Source: CAVQKZ01 sp963837325 (GTDB lineage Bacteria; Actinomycetota; Actinomycetes; Mycobacteriales; Jatrophihabitantaceae). Taken from it: a DNA stretch of 64,000 nt. A program made the translations under genes and the position numbers. Positions 1 through 8,832 of the stretch are shown here, piece after piece (the stretch's first letter is position 1; each line of letters begins with the position of its first letter). Under the pieces are notes generated by a model. The model saw only the letters and a program-made list of their open reading frames with translations. It was not told where the DNA came from and did no database searches. The DNA is taken from positions 1,488,001-1,552,000 of the forward strand of contig CAWIMV010000001.1 in the NCBI GenBank assembly GCA_963837325.1, in the 5' to 3' direction.

Positions 1-262
1 AGTAGATCAGCCCGGTGTGCAGCAGGTAGTCGACGGCCGATCGGCCTTGCCGGCTGATCTCGCCCGGGCTGAAGGTCTGGGAATGCCCGGCCTGGTCTTT
101 GACCGTGACCTTGCCCTGGGTGTTTTTCAGTACGGGCAGCCGGGCGATCGACCGGTTGAGCAGAACGATCGAGGTGAACAGCAGGGACACCCCGACAAGC
201 AGGACCAATCCGCCGTAAAGCAACGCCATGCGACTGCGCAGCGTCGGGCGGAATAGTCTCAC
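1..262 (-). CDS. Sensor histidine kinase, N-terminal part (cut by window edge)
   Basis: Only the first 87 codons are inside the window. The GTG start at 262 overlaps the stop of the response regulator gene by four bases (GTGA), so the two are translationally coupled and this is very likely the partner sensor kinase. The visible protein has a basic start (VRLFRPTLRSR) and one membrane helix (about residues 12-33, ALLYGGLVLLVGVSLLFTSI). An extracytoplasmic stretch containing a short KVTVKDQAG segment follows. HAMP, DHp and ATPase domains would lie outside the window, so the kinase call rests on gene context and topology. Confidence 0.75.
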   Translation of the reverse strand, partial: MRLFRPTLRSRMALLYGGLVLLVGVSLLFTSIVLLNRSIARLPVLKNTQGKVTVKDQAGHSQTFSPGEISRQGRSAVDYLLHTGLIY

Positions 263-957
263 GTCGCCCCGGCTCCTCCGTCCACGGCCACCAGGGCCAC
301 GGGGTCGATGCGGTAACCGGATCCGACGACGGTGTCGATGATCGCGGGTTCGCCGAGCTTGCGGCGCAAGGTCATCATGGTGACTCGAACCGTGGTGGTG
401 AACGGGTCGGCGTTCTCGTCCCAGACCCGATCCAGCAACTCCTCGCTGCTCACCACGGCTCCTTGCGCCATGAGCAGCGTTTCGAGCACACCGAACTCCT
501 TGCGGGTGAGCTCGATCAATTCGCCGCCGCGGGAAACCGTGCGCTTGGCCGAGTCGAGTTCGATGTCGCCGGCCGACAGCACCGGTGGCGCAGCCGGGGT
601 GGTCCGCCGTCCCAGGGCCCGAACCCGGGCCACGAGCTCGGCGAACGCGAACGGCTTGGCCAGGTAGTCGTCGGCGCCGAGCGCGAGCCCGGACACCTTG
701 TCCTCGACGGTGCCGCTCGCTGTCAACATCAGCACCCGGGTGAGGATGCCTTCGTCAGTGAGCCGCCGGCAGATGTCATCACCGGAGATGCCCGGCAGGT
801 CCCGGTCGAGCACGATCACGTCGTAGCGCGTGAGCACCGCCTTGCGGTACCCGTCGTCGCCGTCGGTGGCCACGTCGACGGCCATGCCCTCACGCCGCAA
901 GCCCCGGGCCACCGCCTCGGCCAGCTGCACTTCGTCCTCAACAACCAGGATCCGCAT
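259..957 (-). CDS. OmpR/PhoB-family response regulator
   Basis: A 232-residue DNA-binding response regulator. The receiver domain (about residues 1-115) has the acidic pair E7/D8, phospho-acceptor D51 in VIVLDRDLPG, T79 and K101 in AKPF. The C-terminal winged-helix domain (about 130-220) ends in TVRVTMMTLRRKLGEP and VVGSGYRI, typical of OmpR-type transcription factors. The ATG at 957 is preceded by a strong GGAGGAAAGG ribosome site. It is first in an operon with the sensor kinase that overlaps its stop. The signal and target genes cannot be read from the sequence. Confidence 0.95.
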   Translation of the reverse strand: MRILVVEDEVQLAEAVARGLRREGMAVDVATDGDDGYRKAVLTRYDVIVLDRDLPGISGDDICRRLTDEGILTRVLMLTASGTVEDKVSGLALGADDYLAKPFAFAELVARVRALGRRTTPAAPPVLSAGDIELDSAKRTVSRGGELIELTRKEFGVLETLLMAQGAVVSSEELLDRVWDENADPFTTTVRVTMMTLRRKLGEPAIIDTVVGSGYRIDPVALVAVDGGAGAT

Positions 958-978
958 GTTAAACCTTTCCTCCCATGG

Positions 979-2922
979 TCAACCGCCGTCGCTTTCCCCC
1001 GAGCGGCGCTCTGCCGGGACATCGGATCCCTGCTCGCTACTCCGTTGAACTAGCGCAGACCACTCTACGATGCGTCGCCCGACATCTTGCACCGTTAGCC
1101 CGATCCGTGCACGTACGTCCGGTACCTTCCCGTGGGCAAGGAACTCGGCGGGGATGCCGAGTTCCCGGCTGGCGACGTCGATGCCGGCCGCCCGCAGTGC
1201 CTGCGATACCCGCGAGCCGACACCGCCGGTGACGACGCCGTCCTCGACCGTGACCACGAGGCCGGCCTGCCCGGCGAGGTCCAGCAGCGCCGGATTCACC
1301 GGTGTCACCCAGCGCGGATCGACCACGCGCACCGTGTAGCCGGCCTGCCCGATGGCGCCGGAGGCATCGAGCACATCCGAGGCCGTCGCCCCCACCGCGA
1401 TGACGAGGACGTCGACGTCGGCGGACGGATCAGGTTCGGCCAGCACGTCGACCCCGTCGATGTGCCGGATCGTGGGCAGTTCGGGGCCGAGCGGTGTCTT
1501 GGGGAAGCGGAGGACCGTGGGGCCGTCCGAATGGGCGAGCGCCTCAGCGAGCTCCGCGCGCAGCGTCGCTTCGTCGCGCGGTGCGGCGATGCGGATCCCC
1601 GGCACCATGCCGAGCAGGGCGAGATCCCACATGCCGTTGTGGCTGGCGCCGTCGTCGCCGGTGACGCCCGCGCGGTCGAGCACGAGCGTGACCGGCAGTT
1701 GGTGCAGCGCGACGTCCATGAGCAACTGGTCGAACGCGCGGTTGAGGAAGGTGGCATAGATCGCCACGACCGGGTGCAGACCGCCGGATGCGAGGCCGGC
1801 CGCTGACGTGAGCGCGTGCTGCTCGGCGATGCCGACGTCGTAGAACCGCTCGGGAAAGCGGCGCGCGAACGCGCTCAGCCCGGTCGGGTCGCACATCGCA
1901 GCGGTGATTGCCACGATGTCGTCGCGATGCTCCGCGAGGCGGACCACCTCTTCACCGAATGCGCCGGTCCAGGTGCGGTCGCCCGTCACGCGCGCTCGGC
2001 CCGTCTCGGGATCGAAGCCGCGGGACTGGTGCATCTGGTCGGCTTCGTCGTTCTCGGCCGGTGCGTAGCCGTAGCCCTTACGGGTGACGCAGTGCACGAT
2101 CACCGGGCCGCCGAAGCCGCGCGCGAGAGCCAGTGCGTTCTCGAGCGCGTCGAGGTCGTGCCCGTCGACGGGGCCGAGATATTTCAGGCCGAGATCCTCG
2201 AACATGCCCTGGGGTGCCAACAGGTCCTTGATCCCGCGCTTCATGCCGTGCAGCGCATCGTAGAGCGGCGCACCGACCACGGGCGTGCGTCCGAGCGTGC
2301 CCTTGACCTGGCTGAGCATCCGCTCGTAACCCGGGCGCAACCGCAGTCCGGCGAGATGTTCGGCCAGCCCACCGATGGTCGGCGAGTAGGACCGGCCGTT
2401 GTCGTTGACGATGACGATGACCTGACGGTCGGCCGCAGCGATGTTGTTCAGCGCCTCCCAGCACATCCCCCCGGTGAGGGCGCCGTCGCCGACGATCGCG
2501 ACGACCGGCTTGCTCTCGCCACGGATGGCGAACGCCTTGGCCAATCCGTCGGCGTAGGACAGTGCGGTCGACGCGTGGGAGTTCTCGATCCAGTCGTGTT
2601 CGCTCTCGGCACGGCTGGGATAGCCGGACAGACCGCCGGCCTGGCGCAGGGTCGGCATCTGATCCGCGCGACCGGTCAGCATCTTGTGGACGTAGGCCTG
2701 GTGACCGACGTCGAAGAGGATCGGTTCGGTCGGGGAGTCGAAGACCCGGTGCACCGCGATCGTGAGCTCGACGGCGCCGAGGTTGGGGCCCAAATGGCCA
2801 CCGGTGCGCGACACGGTCTGCACGAGGGAGTCGCGGATCTCGGCCGCCAGCAATACCAGTTCCTCGTGGCTGAGCGTCCGCAGATCCGCCGGGCTGGAGA
2901 GGCGACCTAGAACATGTGTCAC
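979..2922 (-). CDS. dxs: 1-deoxy-D-xylulose-5-phosphate synthase
   Basis: DXS joins pyruvate and glyceraldehyde 3-phosphate with thiamine diphosphate, the first step of the MEP isoprenoid pathway in the cytosol. At 647 residues it is normal length. The thiamine-binding signature GDGALTGG is at about 145-152. The conserved histidines of HLGPNLG (H43) and DVGHQAY (H74) are present, as is the transketolase central domain with FYDVGIAEQHA and the C-terminal domain VVTVEDGVVTGGVGS. It lies just upstream of the response regulator gene on the same strand, separated by 21 bases, in the same place as dxs1 of mycobacteria. Confidence 0.97.
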   Translation of the reverse strand: MTHVLGRLSSPADLRTLSHEELVLLAAEIRDSLVQTVSRTGGHLGPNLGAVELTIAVHRVFDSPTEPILFDVGHQAYVHKMLTGRADQMPTLRQAGGLSGYPSRAESEHDWIENSHASTALSYADGLAKAFAIRGESKPVVAIVGDGALTGGMCWEALNNIAAADRQVIVIVNDNGRSYSPTIGGLAEHLAGLRLRPGYERMLSQVKGTLGRTPVVGAPLYDALHGMKRGIKDLLAPQGMFEDLGLKYLGPVDGHDLDALENALALARGFGGPVIVHCVTRKGYGYAPAENDEADQMHQSRGFDPETGRARVTGDRTWTGAFGEEVVRLAEHRDDIVAITAAMCDPTGLSAFARRFPERFYDVGIAEQHALTSAAGLASGGLHPVVAIYATFLNRAFDQLLMDVALHQLPVTLVLDRAGVTGDDGASHNGMWDLALLGMVPGIRIAAPRDEATLRAELAEALAHSDGPTVLRFPKTPLGPELPTIRHIDGVDVLAEPDPSADVDVLVIAVGATASDVLDASGAIGQAGYTVRVVDPRWVTPVNPALLDLAGQAGLVVTVEDGVVTGGVGSRVSQALRAAGIDVASRELGIPAEFLAHGKVPDVRARIGLTVQDVGRRIVEWSALVQRSSEQGSDVPAERRSGESDGG

Positions 2923-2961
2923 AACCGCGAATCGTACGGGGTCCGCCCGCGTCTCGGGGGG

Positions 2962-4218
2962 CTACCCGCGCGCGGCGTGCCCGGGAGTCAGCATCGCGAC
3001 GCATTCGACGTGGTGGGTCATGGGGAACGCGTCGAAGGCCCGCAGCGCGCTCAACTGCCAGCCGGCGTCCAGGGCCACCCGGACGTCGCGGGCGAGGGCG
3101 GCCGGATCACAGCCGACGTAACCGATGGCACGCGGGGCGAGGGCGAGCACGGCAGCCAGCACGTCGCGGCCTGCGCCTGCTCGGGGCGGGTCGAGCACGA
3201 CGATGTCGGGCGCCATCTGAAGGTCCACGAGAAGGGATGGCGCGACCCGGCCCTGCCGCACCTCCGCCCACGGCAGATCGGCGAGATTCGCTGCCGCGTC
3301 GGCCACGGCCTCGCGCGCCGACTCGATCCCGAGCACCCGGCCCGTAGCGCCGACCGCCTCAGCCATTGCCGCCGTCAACAGCCCGGCGCCGGCGTAGAGA
3401 TCCAGGACCGCCTCTCCACCACGCGGCGCCGTGGCGGCCAGCACAGCATCGGAGAATGTGGCGGCCGCGTCGGGATGGACCTGCCAGAAACCCCCGGCCG
3501 AGACCGCGAACTCCCGCTGCCCCACCCGATGGGTCAGGCGGGCCGGGCCCTCGACGACCGAAACCCGGTCGGGCGGCCGTCGGCCACGAGCCTGGCGGCC
3601 GGGACCGGGCCGATGGGTGAGCACGCTGCACGCGTCGGTGCCGCACGCGACCTCTACACCGGTGAGACCGGGCCAGTGGCGCCGCAGCACGGACGAGTCG
3701 CCGACGCCCGGCCGGCCGAGCGGGCAGGCGTCAAGCAGCTCGACCCGATGCGAGCGGTGGCGGTGCAGGCCGACGCGACCGTCGGGCGCCACGGCGAACG
3801 CGATCCGGGTCCGCCATCCGAGCAGACCGCCGGGCAGCGCTTCGACACCGGCGAACACCTCGCCCACGTCGTGTCCGGCGAGCCGCGCGAATTGTTCTCG
3901 CACGACCACGGCCTTCAACTCCCGTTGGGCGGTACCGCTTGCGTGCTGCCAATCGCAGCCACCGCACCGTCCCGGGCCTGCGTGCGGGCAGGGCGGGGTG
4001 ACGCGGTCGGGCGATGCGCTGAGGATCTCGAGCGCGTCCGCCCGGCAGAACGCTCCCCCGCGATCCTCGGTGACCCGGGCCCGCACCCGTTCGCCGGGCA
4101 GGGCGTGGCGGACGAAGACCACCCGGCCGTCGTGGCGGGCGACGCAGCATCCGCCGTGGGCGGGCGCACCGACGTCGACCTCGACGACGGCGCCGAGCAG
4201 CGGGCCGTCCTCAGCCAC
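2962..4218 (-). CDS. TRAM-domain class I SAM-dependent RNA methyltransferase (RlmD/TrmA family)
   Basis: About 418 residues when started at the GTG at 4218, which overlaps the end of the upstream transporter gene by eight bases. The N-terminal part is a TRAM-type beta barrel (VVEVDVGAPAHGGCCVARHDG). A cysteine cluster, CPHAGPGRCGGCDW, that usually holds a [4Fe-4S] centre follows. The Rossmann core shows LDLYAGAGLLT, then VVLDPPRAGAG and GYVGCDPAALARD with the catalytic cysteine loop. The family makes 5-methyluridine in rRNA or tRNA. The exact target base cannot be told, and this is the Rv2689c position. Confidence 0.9.
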   Translation of the reverse strand: MAEDGPLLGAVVEVDVGAPAHGGCCVARHDGRVVFVRHALPGERVRARVTEDRGGAFCRADALEILSASPDRVTPPCPHAGPGRCGGCDWQHASGTAQRELKAVVVREQFARLAGHDVGEVFAGVEALPGGLLGWRTRIAFAVAPDGRVGLHRHRSHRVELLDACPLGRPGVGDSSVLRRHWPGLTGVEVACGTDACSVLTHRPGPGRQARGRRPPDRVSVVEGPARLTHRVGQREFAVSAGGFWQVHPDAAATFSDAVLAATAPRGGEAVLDLYAGAGLLTAAMAEAVGATGRVLGIESAREAVADAAANLADLPWAEVRQGRVAPSLLVDLQMAPDIVVLDPPRAGAGRDVLAAVLALAPRAIGYVGCDPAALARDVRVALDAGWQLSALRAFDAFPMTHHVECVAMLTPGHAARG

Positions 4219-6259
4219 TGCCGACCGGGGTGGCCGGAGCGGGGTCGGGATCGTCGGACGCCTTCGACCCAGCAGCCATGGGCCGGGCCGGACTGCCACC
4301 GCCCTCACCCGTGACGGGCGCAGTGGAATCCAGCTGCCACGGCACGCTCGTCACCATGACGCCGGGCTGGAACAGCAGCCGGCTCTTCAGCCGCAGGGCC
4401 GACTGGTTGTGCAGGACCTGCTCCCACCAGTGCCCGACCAGGTATTCCGGGATGAAGACGCTGACCACGTCGTGGGGACGGTCGGCGCGCAACGCCTTGA
4501 TGTAGCCGATGATCGGCCGCGCGACCTCACGGTAGGGCGACTCGAGCACGGTCAGCTTCACCGGCAGGTCGTGGCGCTCCCACTCCGCGAGCAGGGCTCT
4601 GGTGTCCTCGTCGTTGACGTTCACGGTCAGGGCGGTCAACGTGTCCGGCCGCGTGGCCCGGGCGAAGGCGAGCGCGCGCAGTGTGGGCTTGTGGACTTTG
4701 GACACCAACACGATCACGTGGTTGCGGGCCGGCAACATCAGCCCGACCTCGTCGCTGGCCAGCTCGTCGGCAACGCGGGTGTAGTGGTGATTGATCGCCC
4801 GCATGAGGGCGTAGAGGATCGGCATCGCGATGAGCACCAGGTAGGCGCCCTTCGTGAACTTCGTGACGATCACGATCACGAGCACGACACCCGACAGGCT
4901 GGCTCCGAAGCCGTTGATCGTGCGCGAGCGTTGCACGCGGTGCCGCTCGGTCGGGTCGCGTTCCGAGCGCAGGGCACGGTTCCAGTGCCGCACCATGCCG
5001 GTCTGGCCAAGGGTGAACGACGTGAAGACTCCGATGATGTAGAGCTGGATCAGCTTGGTCGTGTCGGCCTTGTACAGCGTGATGAGCGCGCCGGCGACGA
5101 CCGCCAGCATCAGGATCCCGTTGCTGTAGGCCAGCCGGTCGCCGCGCGTATTCAGCTGGGCCGGCAGGTTCTTGTCGCGGGCCAGGATCGCGCCCAGCAG
5201 CGGGAATCCGTTGAAGGCCGTGTTCGCGGCCAGGACCAGGATCAGCGCGGTGGTCGCCTGGACGTAGAAGAAGCCGACCGAATGCGGGCCGCCGAAGACC
5301 GAACCGGCCACCTGGGCGATCACCGTGCGCTGCGGGGTGTGAGCGCAGTTCGCCACGTTGGTCAGCCCGCAGCTGTTCGTGATCGGGTCGGTGATGTGCA
5401 CCTTGGTGATCAGCGCGAGCGCGGTCAGGCCGGCAAACATCGACACCGCGATCACGCCCATCGCGACCAGAGTCAGCTGGGCGTTGCGGGCCTTCGGTTC
5501 CTTGAAGGCGGGCACCCCGTTGGCGATCGCCTCCACACCGGTCAGCGCAGTACAGCCAGATGCGAACGCCCGCAGCGTGAAGAACATCAGCGCGAGGAAG
5601 GTGAGCGAGCCGTAGCCGTGGTGCACGTGCACGCCGTGGCTGGCGCTCTCAGCCACTGGTGCATCGCCGAGGATCGTCCGGAACAGGCCGGTGCCGATCA
5701 TGATGAACACGCCCGTGGCGAACAGGTACGTCGGCGCGGCGAACGTCAGCCCGGCCTCGCGCAGCCCGCGCAGGTTGATCGCCGCCAGGAGCAGTACGAA
5801 GCCGACCGCGAGCAGCACGCGCTGGTGGTGCACCGCCGGCAGGGCGGAAATGATGTTGTCGACACCGGACGAGACCGACACAGCCACCGTCATCACGTAG
5901 TCGACCAGCAGGGCGCTGGCCACGATCACGCCGGCAGGCTTGCCGAGATTCTTCGTCGCGACCTCGTAGTCGCCACCGCCGGTCGGGTAGGCGCGGACCA
6001 ACTGCCGGTACGAGGCGACGACGGTCGCCATCAGCACCACGACGCCGGTCGCGACCCAGGGCGCGAGGTAGAGATACGACGTTCCGCCAACGAACAGGAC
6101 GAGCAGGATCTCCTGGGTGGCGTAGGCGACGCTCGACAACGCGTCGCTCGCGAAGATCGGCAGGGCGAGCCGCTTCGCGAGCAGGGAGTGCCCGACGCGC
6201 TCGGAGCTGACCGGGCTGCCGATGATCACGCGCTTGAGCACTCGCGTCAATAACGCCAC
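4211..6259 (-). CDS. APC-superfamily transporter resembling the K+ importer KimA
   Basis: About 682 residues from the GTG at 6259, with roughly twelve membrane helices and a C-terminal soluble UspA-like region of about 200 residues (LPARNHVIVLVSKVHKPTLRAL onward). The first helix carries FASDALSSVAYATQE (D39, Y46). A later helix has LVDYVMTVAVSVSSG (D120, Y121, T124, S128). These match in identity and spacing the residues recalled as K+-coordinating in Bacillus KimA (D36, Y43, D117, Y118, T121, S125), each shifted by three. The divergent neighbours are two TrkA proteins, which supports potassium over amino acid transport. Databases usually label it an APC family permease. Confidence 0.8.
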   Translation of the reverse strand: MALLTRVLKRVIIGSPVSSERVGHSLLAKRLALPIFASDALSSVAYATQEILLVLFVGGTSYLYLAPWVATGVVVLMATVVASYRQLVRAYPTGGGDYEVATKNLGKPAGVIVASALLVDYVMTVAVSVSSGVDNIISALPAVHHQRVLLAVGFVLLLAAINLRGLREAGLTFAAPTYLFATGVFIMIGTGLFRTILGDAPVAESASHGVHVHHGYGSLTFLALMFFTLRAFASGCTALTGVEAIANGVPAFKEPKARNAQLTLVAMGVIAVSMFAGLTALALITKVHITDPITNSCGLTNVANCAHTPQRTVIAQVAGSVFGGPHSVGFFYVQATTALILVLAANTAFNGFPLLGAILARDKNLPAQLNTRGDRLAYSNGILMLAVVAGALITLYKADTTKLIQLYIIGVFTSFTLGQTGMVRHWNRALRSERDPTERHRVQRSRTINGFGASLSGVVLVIVIVTKFTKGAYLVLIAMPILYALMRAINHHYTRVADELASDEVGLMLPARNHVIVLVSKVHKPTLRALAFARATRPDTLTALTVNVNDEDTRALLAEWERHDLPVKLTVLESPYREVARPIIGYIKALRADRPHDVVSVFIPEYLVGHWWEQVLHNQSALRLKSRLLFQPGVMVTSVPWQLDSTAPVTGEGGGSPARPMAAGSKASDDPDPAPATPVGSG

Positions 6260-6344
6260 GCCGCGCACAATACGTGGAGCAGGAGCCTTCCGGGGCGGGG
6301 CGCGGGGGCAGTGTCGTCGCGCCAGGGGGTCCCGGTTGTGTAGC

Positions 6345-6401
6345 GTCGCCAGCCGAGAGCGGCCCGCGGCCCGGGGCACCGCAGCCGCGTCCGCTGGCGA
6401 C
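6345..6401 (+). promoter_or_regulatory. Strong stem-loop in the leader of the trkA pair
   Basis: GTCGCCAGC (6345-6353) pairs perfectly with GCTGGCGAC (6393-6401). The GC-rich interior can add a second stem (GCGGC with GCCGC). The structure ends about a dozen bases before the GGAG ribosome site of the first trkA gene, in the 167-base divergent region. It may be a structured leader. I could not match it to the conserved blocks of the ydaO c-di-AMP riboswitch. Confidence 0.4.
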
Positions 6402-6426
6402 CGGGTCGGAAAGGAGATGTGCCGCC

Positions 6427-7095
6427 GTGCACATCGTCATCATGGGATGCGGGCGTGTCGGGGCCGCGCTGGCCTACAGCCTGGCTCGGCTGGAGCACAG
6501 CCTGGTCGTGATCGACCAGGACCCGCTCGCGTTTCGCCGGCTCGGCAAGGACTTCCCTGGACGTCAGATCACCGGTGTCGGCTTCGATCAGGAGACGCTC
6601 GTCTCGGCCGGCATCGAAGAGGCCAGCGCATTCGCCGCCGTGAGCAGCGGCGACAACTCCAACATCATCGCGGCCCGCGTCGCCCGCGAGACGTTCGCGG
6701 TCCAGAAGGTCGTGGCCCGCATCTACGACCCGAAGCGGGCCGAGGTCTACGAACGGTTGGGCATCCCCACCGTGGCTACCGTGCCGTGGACGGCGGGCCG
6801 ACTGCTGAAGACCCTTCTCGGCGAGGCCACCGCCGAGGTGTGGCGCGACCCCTCCGGCAAGATCGCAGTTCTGCACGTGAGCCCACACGAAGGTTGGGTC
6901 GGCCATTCCCTGACCGGGTTCGAGCGGGCCACCGCCGCGCGGGTCGGCCTGATCACCCGGTTCGGCGTCGGTCAGTTGCCGCTGCCTTCGACCGTCATCC
7001 AGTCCGGGGACAGCCTGCACGTCCTCGTCACCGACGAACACGCCGACCTGCTGCGCGATCTCGCCGCCCGCCCGCCGGAAGGGGCGCCGTCATGA
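6427..7095 (+). CDS. trkA: TrkA-family potassium uptake regulatory subunit 1
   Basis: A 222-residue cytosolic RCK protein starting at the GTG at 6427 behind GGAGAT. The N-terminal Rossmann domain binds NAD(H) or ATP through MGCGRVGAALAYSL and VVIDQDP. A C-terminal TrkA_C ligand domain follows (about 140-220, SLTGFERATAARVGLITR). Such subunits gate Trk/Ktr channels. The gene overlaps a second trkA gene by four bases (ATGA) and is divergent from the KimA-like importer, the arrangement of mycobacterial ceoB-ceoC. No Trk membrane subunit is in the window. Confidence 0.93.
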   Translation: MHIVIMGCGRVGAALAYSLARLEHSLVVIDQDPLAFRRLGKDFPGRQITGVGFDQETLVSAGIEEASAFAAVSSGDNSNIIAARVARETFAVQKVVARIYDPKRAEVYERLGIPTVATVPWTAGRLLKTLLGEATAEVWRDPSGKIAVLHVSPHEGWVGHSLTGFERATAARVGLITRFGVGQLPLPSTVIQSGDSLHVLVTDEHADLLRDLAARPPEGAPS

Positions 7096-7751
7096 GAGTT
7101 GCCATCGCCGGAGCCGGCTCGGTCGGCCGCTCGATCGCCCGCGAACTGCTCGGCAACGACCACCAGGTGCTGCTCATCGACAAGGACCCGCGCAAGGTCC
7201 AGCCCGACCGGATCGAGGGGGCTGAATGGCTGCTCGGGGACGCCTGCGAGGTTGCCAACCTCGAGAACGCCAAACTCGAGGAGTTCGAGGTAGTCGTGGG
7301 CGCGACCGGCGACGACAAGGTCAACCTCGTCCTGTCGCTGCTGGCCAAGACCGAGTTCTCGGTGCGCCGGGTCGTCGCCCGCATCAACCATCCTGCCAAC
7401 GAGTGGTTGTTCACCGAGGCATGGGGCGTCGACGTCGCGGTGTCCACGCCGCGCGTGCTGGCGGCCCTCGTCGAAGAGGCGGTCGAGGTCGGGGACATCG
7501 TGCGCCTGTTCGGGCTGCGGCAGGGTCAGGCGAACCTGGTCGAGGTGACGCTGCCGGACGGTGCGGCTTGTGCCGGCCACGCCGTCCGCGACCTGGACCT
7601 GCCCAAGGACGCCGCCCTGGTAGCGATTGTGCGGGGCGCGCGGGTCATCACCCCGTCGCCGGAGGAGCCGTTGGAGCCCGGCGACGAACTGCTGTTCGTG
7701 GCGCTGCCCGAGGTCGAGGAAGCGCTGCAGCGCTCGGTGCTCGCCGACTGA
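7092..7751 (+). CDS. trkA: TrkA-family potassium uptake regulatory subunit 2
   Basis: A 219-residue partner of the preceding gene, starting in ATGA overlap. The Rossmann motif AGAGSVGRSIARELL with LLIDKDP binds a nucleotide. The TrkA_C part (about residues 135-215) includes ANLVEVTLPDGAACAGHAVRDLDLP. The pair probably forms a hetero-oligomeric ring that controls K+ entry. It ends one base from the stop of the convergent DUF3159 gene. Confidence 0.93.
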   Translation: MRVAIAGAGSVGRSIARELLGNDHQVLLIDKDPRKVQPDRIEGAEWLLGDACEVANLENAKLEEFEVVVGATGDDKVNLVLSLLAKTEFSVRRVVARINHPANEWLFTEAWGVDVAVSTPRVLAALVEEAVEVGDIVRLFGLRQGQANLVEVTLPDGAACAGHAVRDLDLPKDAALVAIVRGARVITPSPEEPLEPGDELLFVALPEVEEALQRSVLAD

Positions 7752-7752
7752 C

Positions 7753-8427
7753 TCAGGCTGCGGGTTGCGCCGGCGGCAGGAGGCTGCGCCGGGCGCGAGT
7801 GACGACCCAGAAGCCGAAGCCCACGGCCGCGATGTAGAGCGGGTAACCCATCGCGATGCGGGCAAACGCCAGCCAGCCGGTGGCGTTGTGCCGGAACAAC
7901 GCCAACTGCACCAGCCCGCGGGCCAGGAACACCACCGTCGCGGCCAACGTGGCGAGATCGTAGGCGCGCACCAGCACCCGGCGGCGGTACCAGGGTCGGT
8001 CGTCGTCGCCGGGCGTCGGTTCGAGGAATTCCCACAACAACCCGACGATGGGGCGGCGCACAAGGGTCGAAAGCCCGAAGGCGGCCGCGTAGGCGAAGCT
8101 GCTCCAGATGCCGAGCAGGAAGTAGCCGCGGGCCTGGCCGGTGCGGGCGGCAATGACTGCGGCGACGACCACAGCGAAGACACCGGTCACGGCCTGTTGC
8201 ACCGACTGCCGACGGATCAGGCGGTACACCGCGAGCACGACGGCCGAGCCGATGGCAGCGAAGATCGCTGGGCGCAGATCGGTGACCGCGTTGACGACGA
8301 CGAAGACCACCGGCGGAACGGCGGTGATGACCGTCCCGGTCCAGCCGCCGATGCTGTCGAGCATCTGCTTGCGATAGGTCTCACGCAGGTCGGTGCGGCG
8401 CTCAGGTGTCGCGTCGTCGGAACTCAT
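7753..8427 (-). CDS. DUF3159 membrane protein
   Basis: A 224-residue multi-spanning membrane protein with a polar start (MSSDDATPERRTDLRETYRKQML) and about six hydrophobic helices, e.g. VITAVPPVVFVVVNAV and VVVAAVIAARTGQARGYFLLG. The motifs GTVITAVPPV, RRPIVGLLWEFLEP and YDLATL are characteristic of actinobacterial DUF3159 proteins, which occupy this place beside trkA and the OB-fold gene (Rv2693c position). The biochemical function is unknown. It is probably co-transcribed with the OB-fold gene 13 bases upstream. Confidence 0.88.
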   Translation of the reverse strand: MSSDDATPERRTDLRETYRKQMLDSIGGWTGTVITAVPPVVFVVVNAVTDLRPAIFAAIGSAVVLAVYRLIRRQSVQQAVTGVFAVVVAAVIAARTGQARGYFLLGIWSSFAYAAAFGLSTLVRRPIVGLLWEFLEPTPGDDDRPWYRRRVLVRAYDLATLAATVVFLARGLVQLALFRHNATGWLAFARIAMGYPLYIAAVGFGFWVVTRARRSLLPPAQPAA

Positions 8428-8440
8428 GCCGGCGCCACGC

Positions 8441-8809
8441 TCATGCTGCGGCGGGGGTTTGCAATTCGTACCAGGGGTTGTAGATCGCGAGCCGGTCGTC
8501 GTGGACGCCTACGCGGCCGTGTGCCAGCAGCCGACGGCCCGGTTCGATGCCGGCGATCCGCCGGCGGCCCAGCCACACGAGCTCGATCGAGGCCGACCCG
8601 TCGAACAGCTCCGCTTCGAGAGTGGGCACGTTCTCGCGCGGGGTGTAGACAACGGCGCGGATACGGCCGGTGACTGTCACAAGCTCCCCGCGGTGCAATT
8701 CCTGCAGCGACTGGCAGCACAGCCGCTCCACCTCGGAGCGCAGCTCGGCCGCGTCGAGATGGTGGGCGCTCGCGGTGAGGCGGCGCAGCAGCGATGGTCG
8801 TTGACCCAC
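8441..8809 (-). CDS. OB-fold nucleic acid-binding domain protein
   Basis: 122 residues from the GTG at 8809, the same length as I recall for mycobacterial Rv2694c. The first third is helical with the sequence LRRLTASAHHLDAAELRSE. Residues 45-115 form an OB-fold (GELVTVTGRIRAVVYTPRE, ELFDGSASIELVWLGRRRI, RRLLAHGRVGVHDDRLAIYNPWYEL) like the anticodon- and ssDNA-binding domains of tRNA synthetases and RecG. The role is unknown. It sits in the conserved dut-DUF3710-OB-DUF3159 gene string on the minus strand. Confidence 0.88.
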   Translation of the reverse strand: MGQRPSLLRRLTASAHHLDAAELRSEVERLCCQSLQELHRGELVTVTGRIRAVVYTPRENVPTLEAELFDGSASIELVWLGRRRIAGIEPGRRLLAHGRVGVHDDRLAIYNPWYELQTPAAA

Positions 8810-8832
8810 GGTGCCAGGGTAACTCTGCTCGC

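Noticed and set aside
3431..6253. Long plus-strand open frame opposite the methyltransferase and KimA-like genes
   Set aside because: It is antisense to genes with clear family motifs, and its protein is Arg/Pro/His-rich as expected for a GC-rich shadow frame.
6260..6426. ydaO-type c-di-AMP riboswitch between the KimA-like and trkA genes
   Set aside because: A stem-loop is present, but the conserved ydaO sequence blocks were not found.
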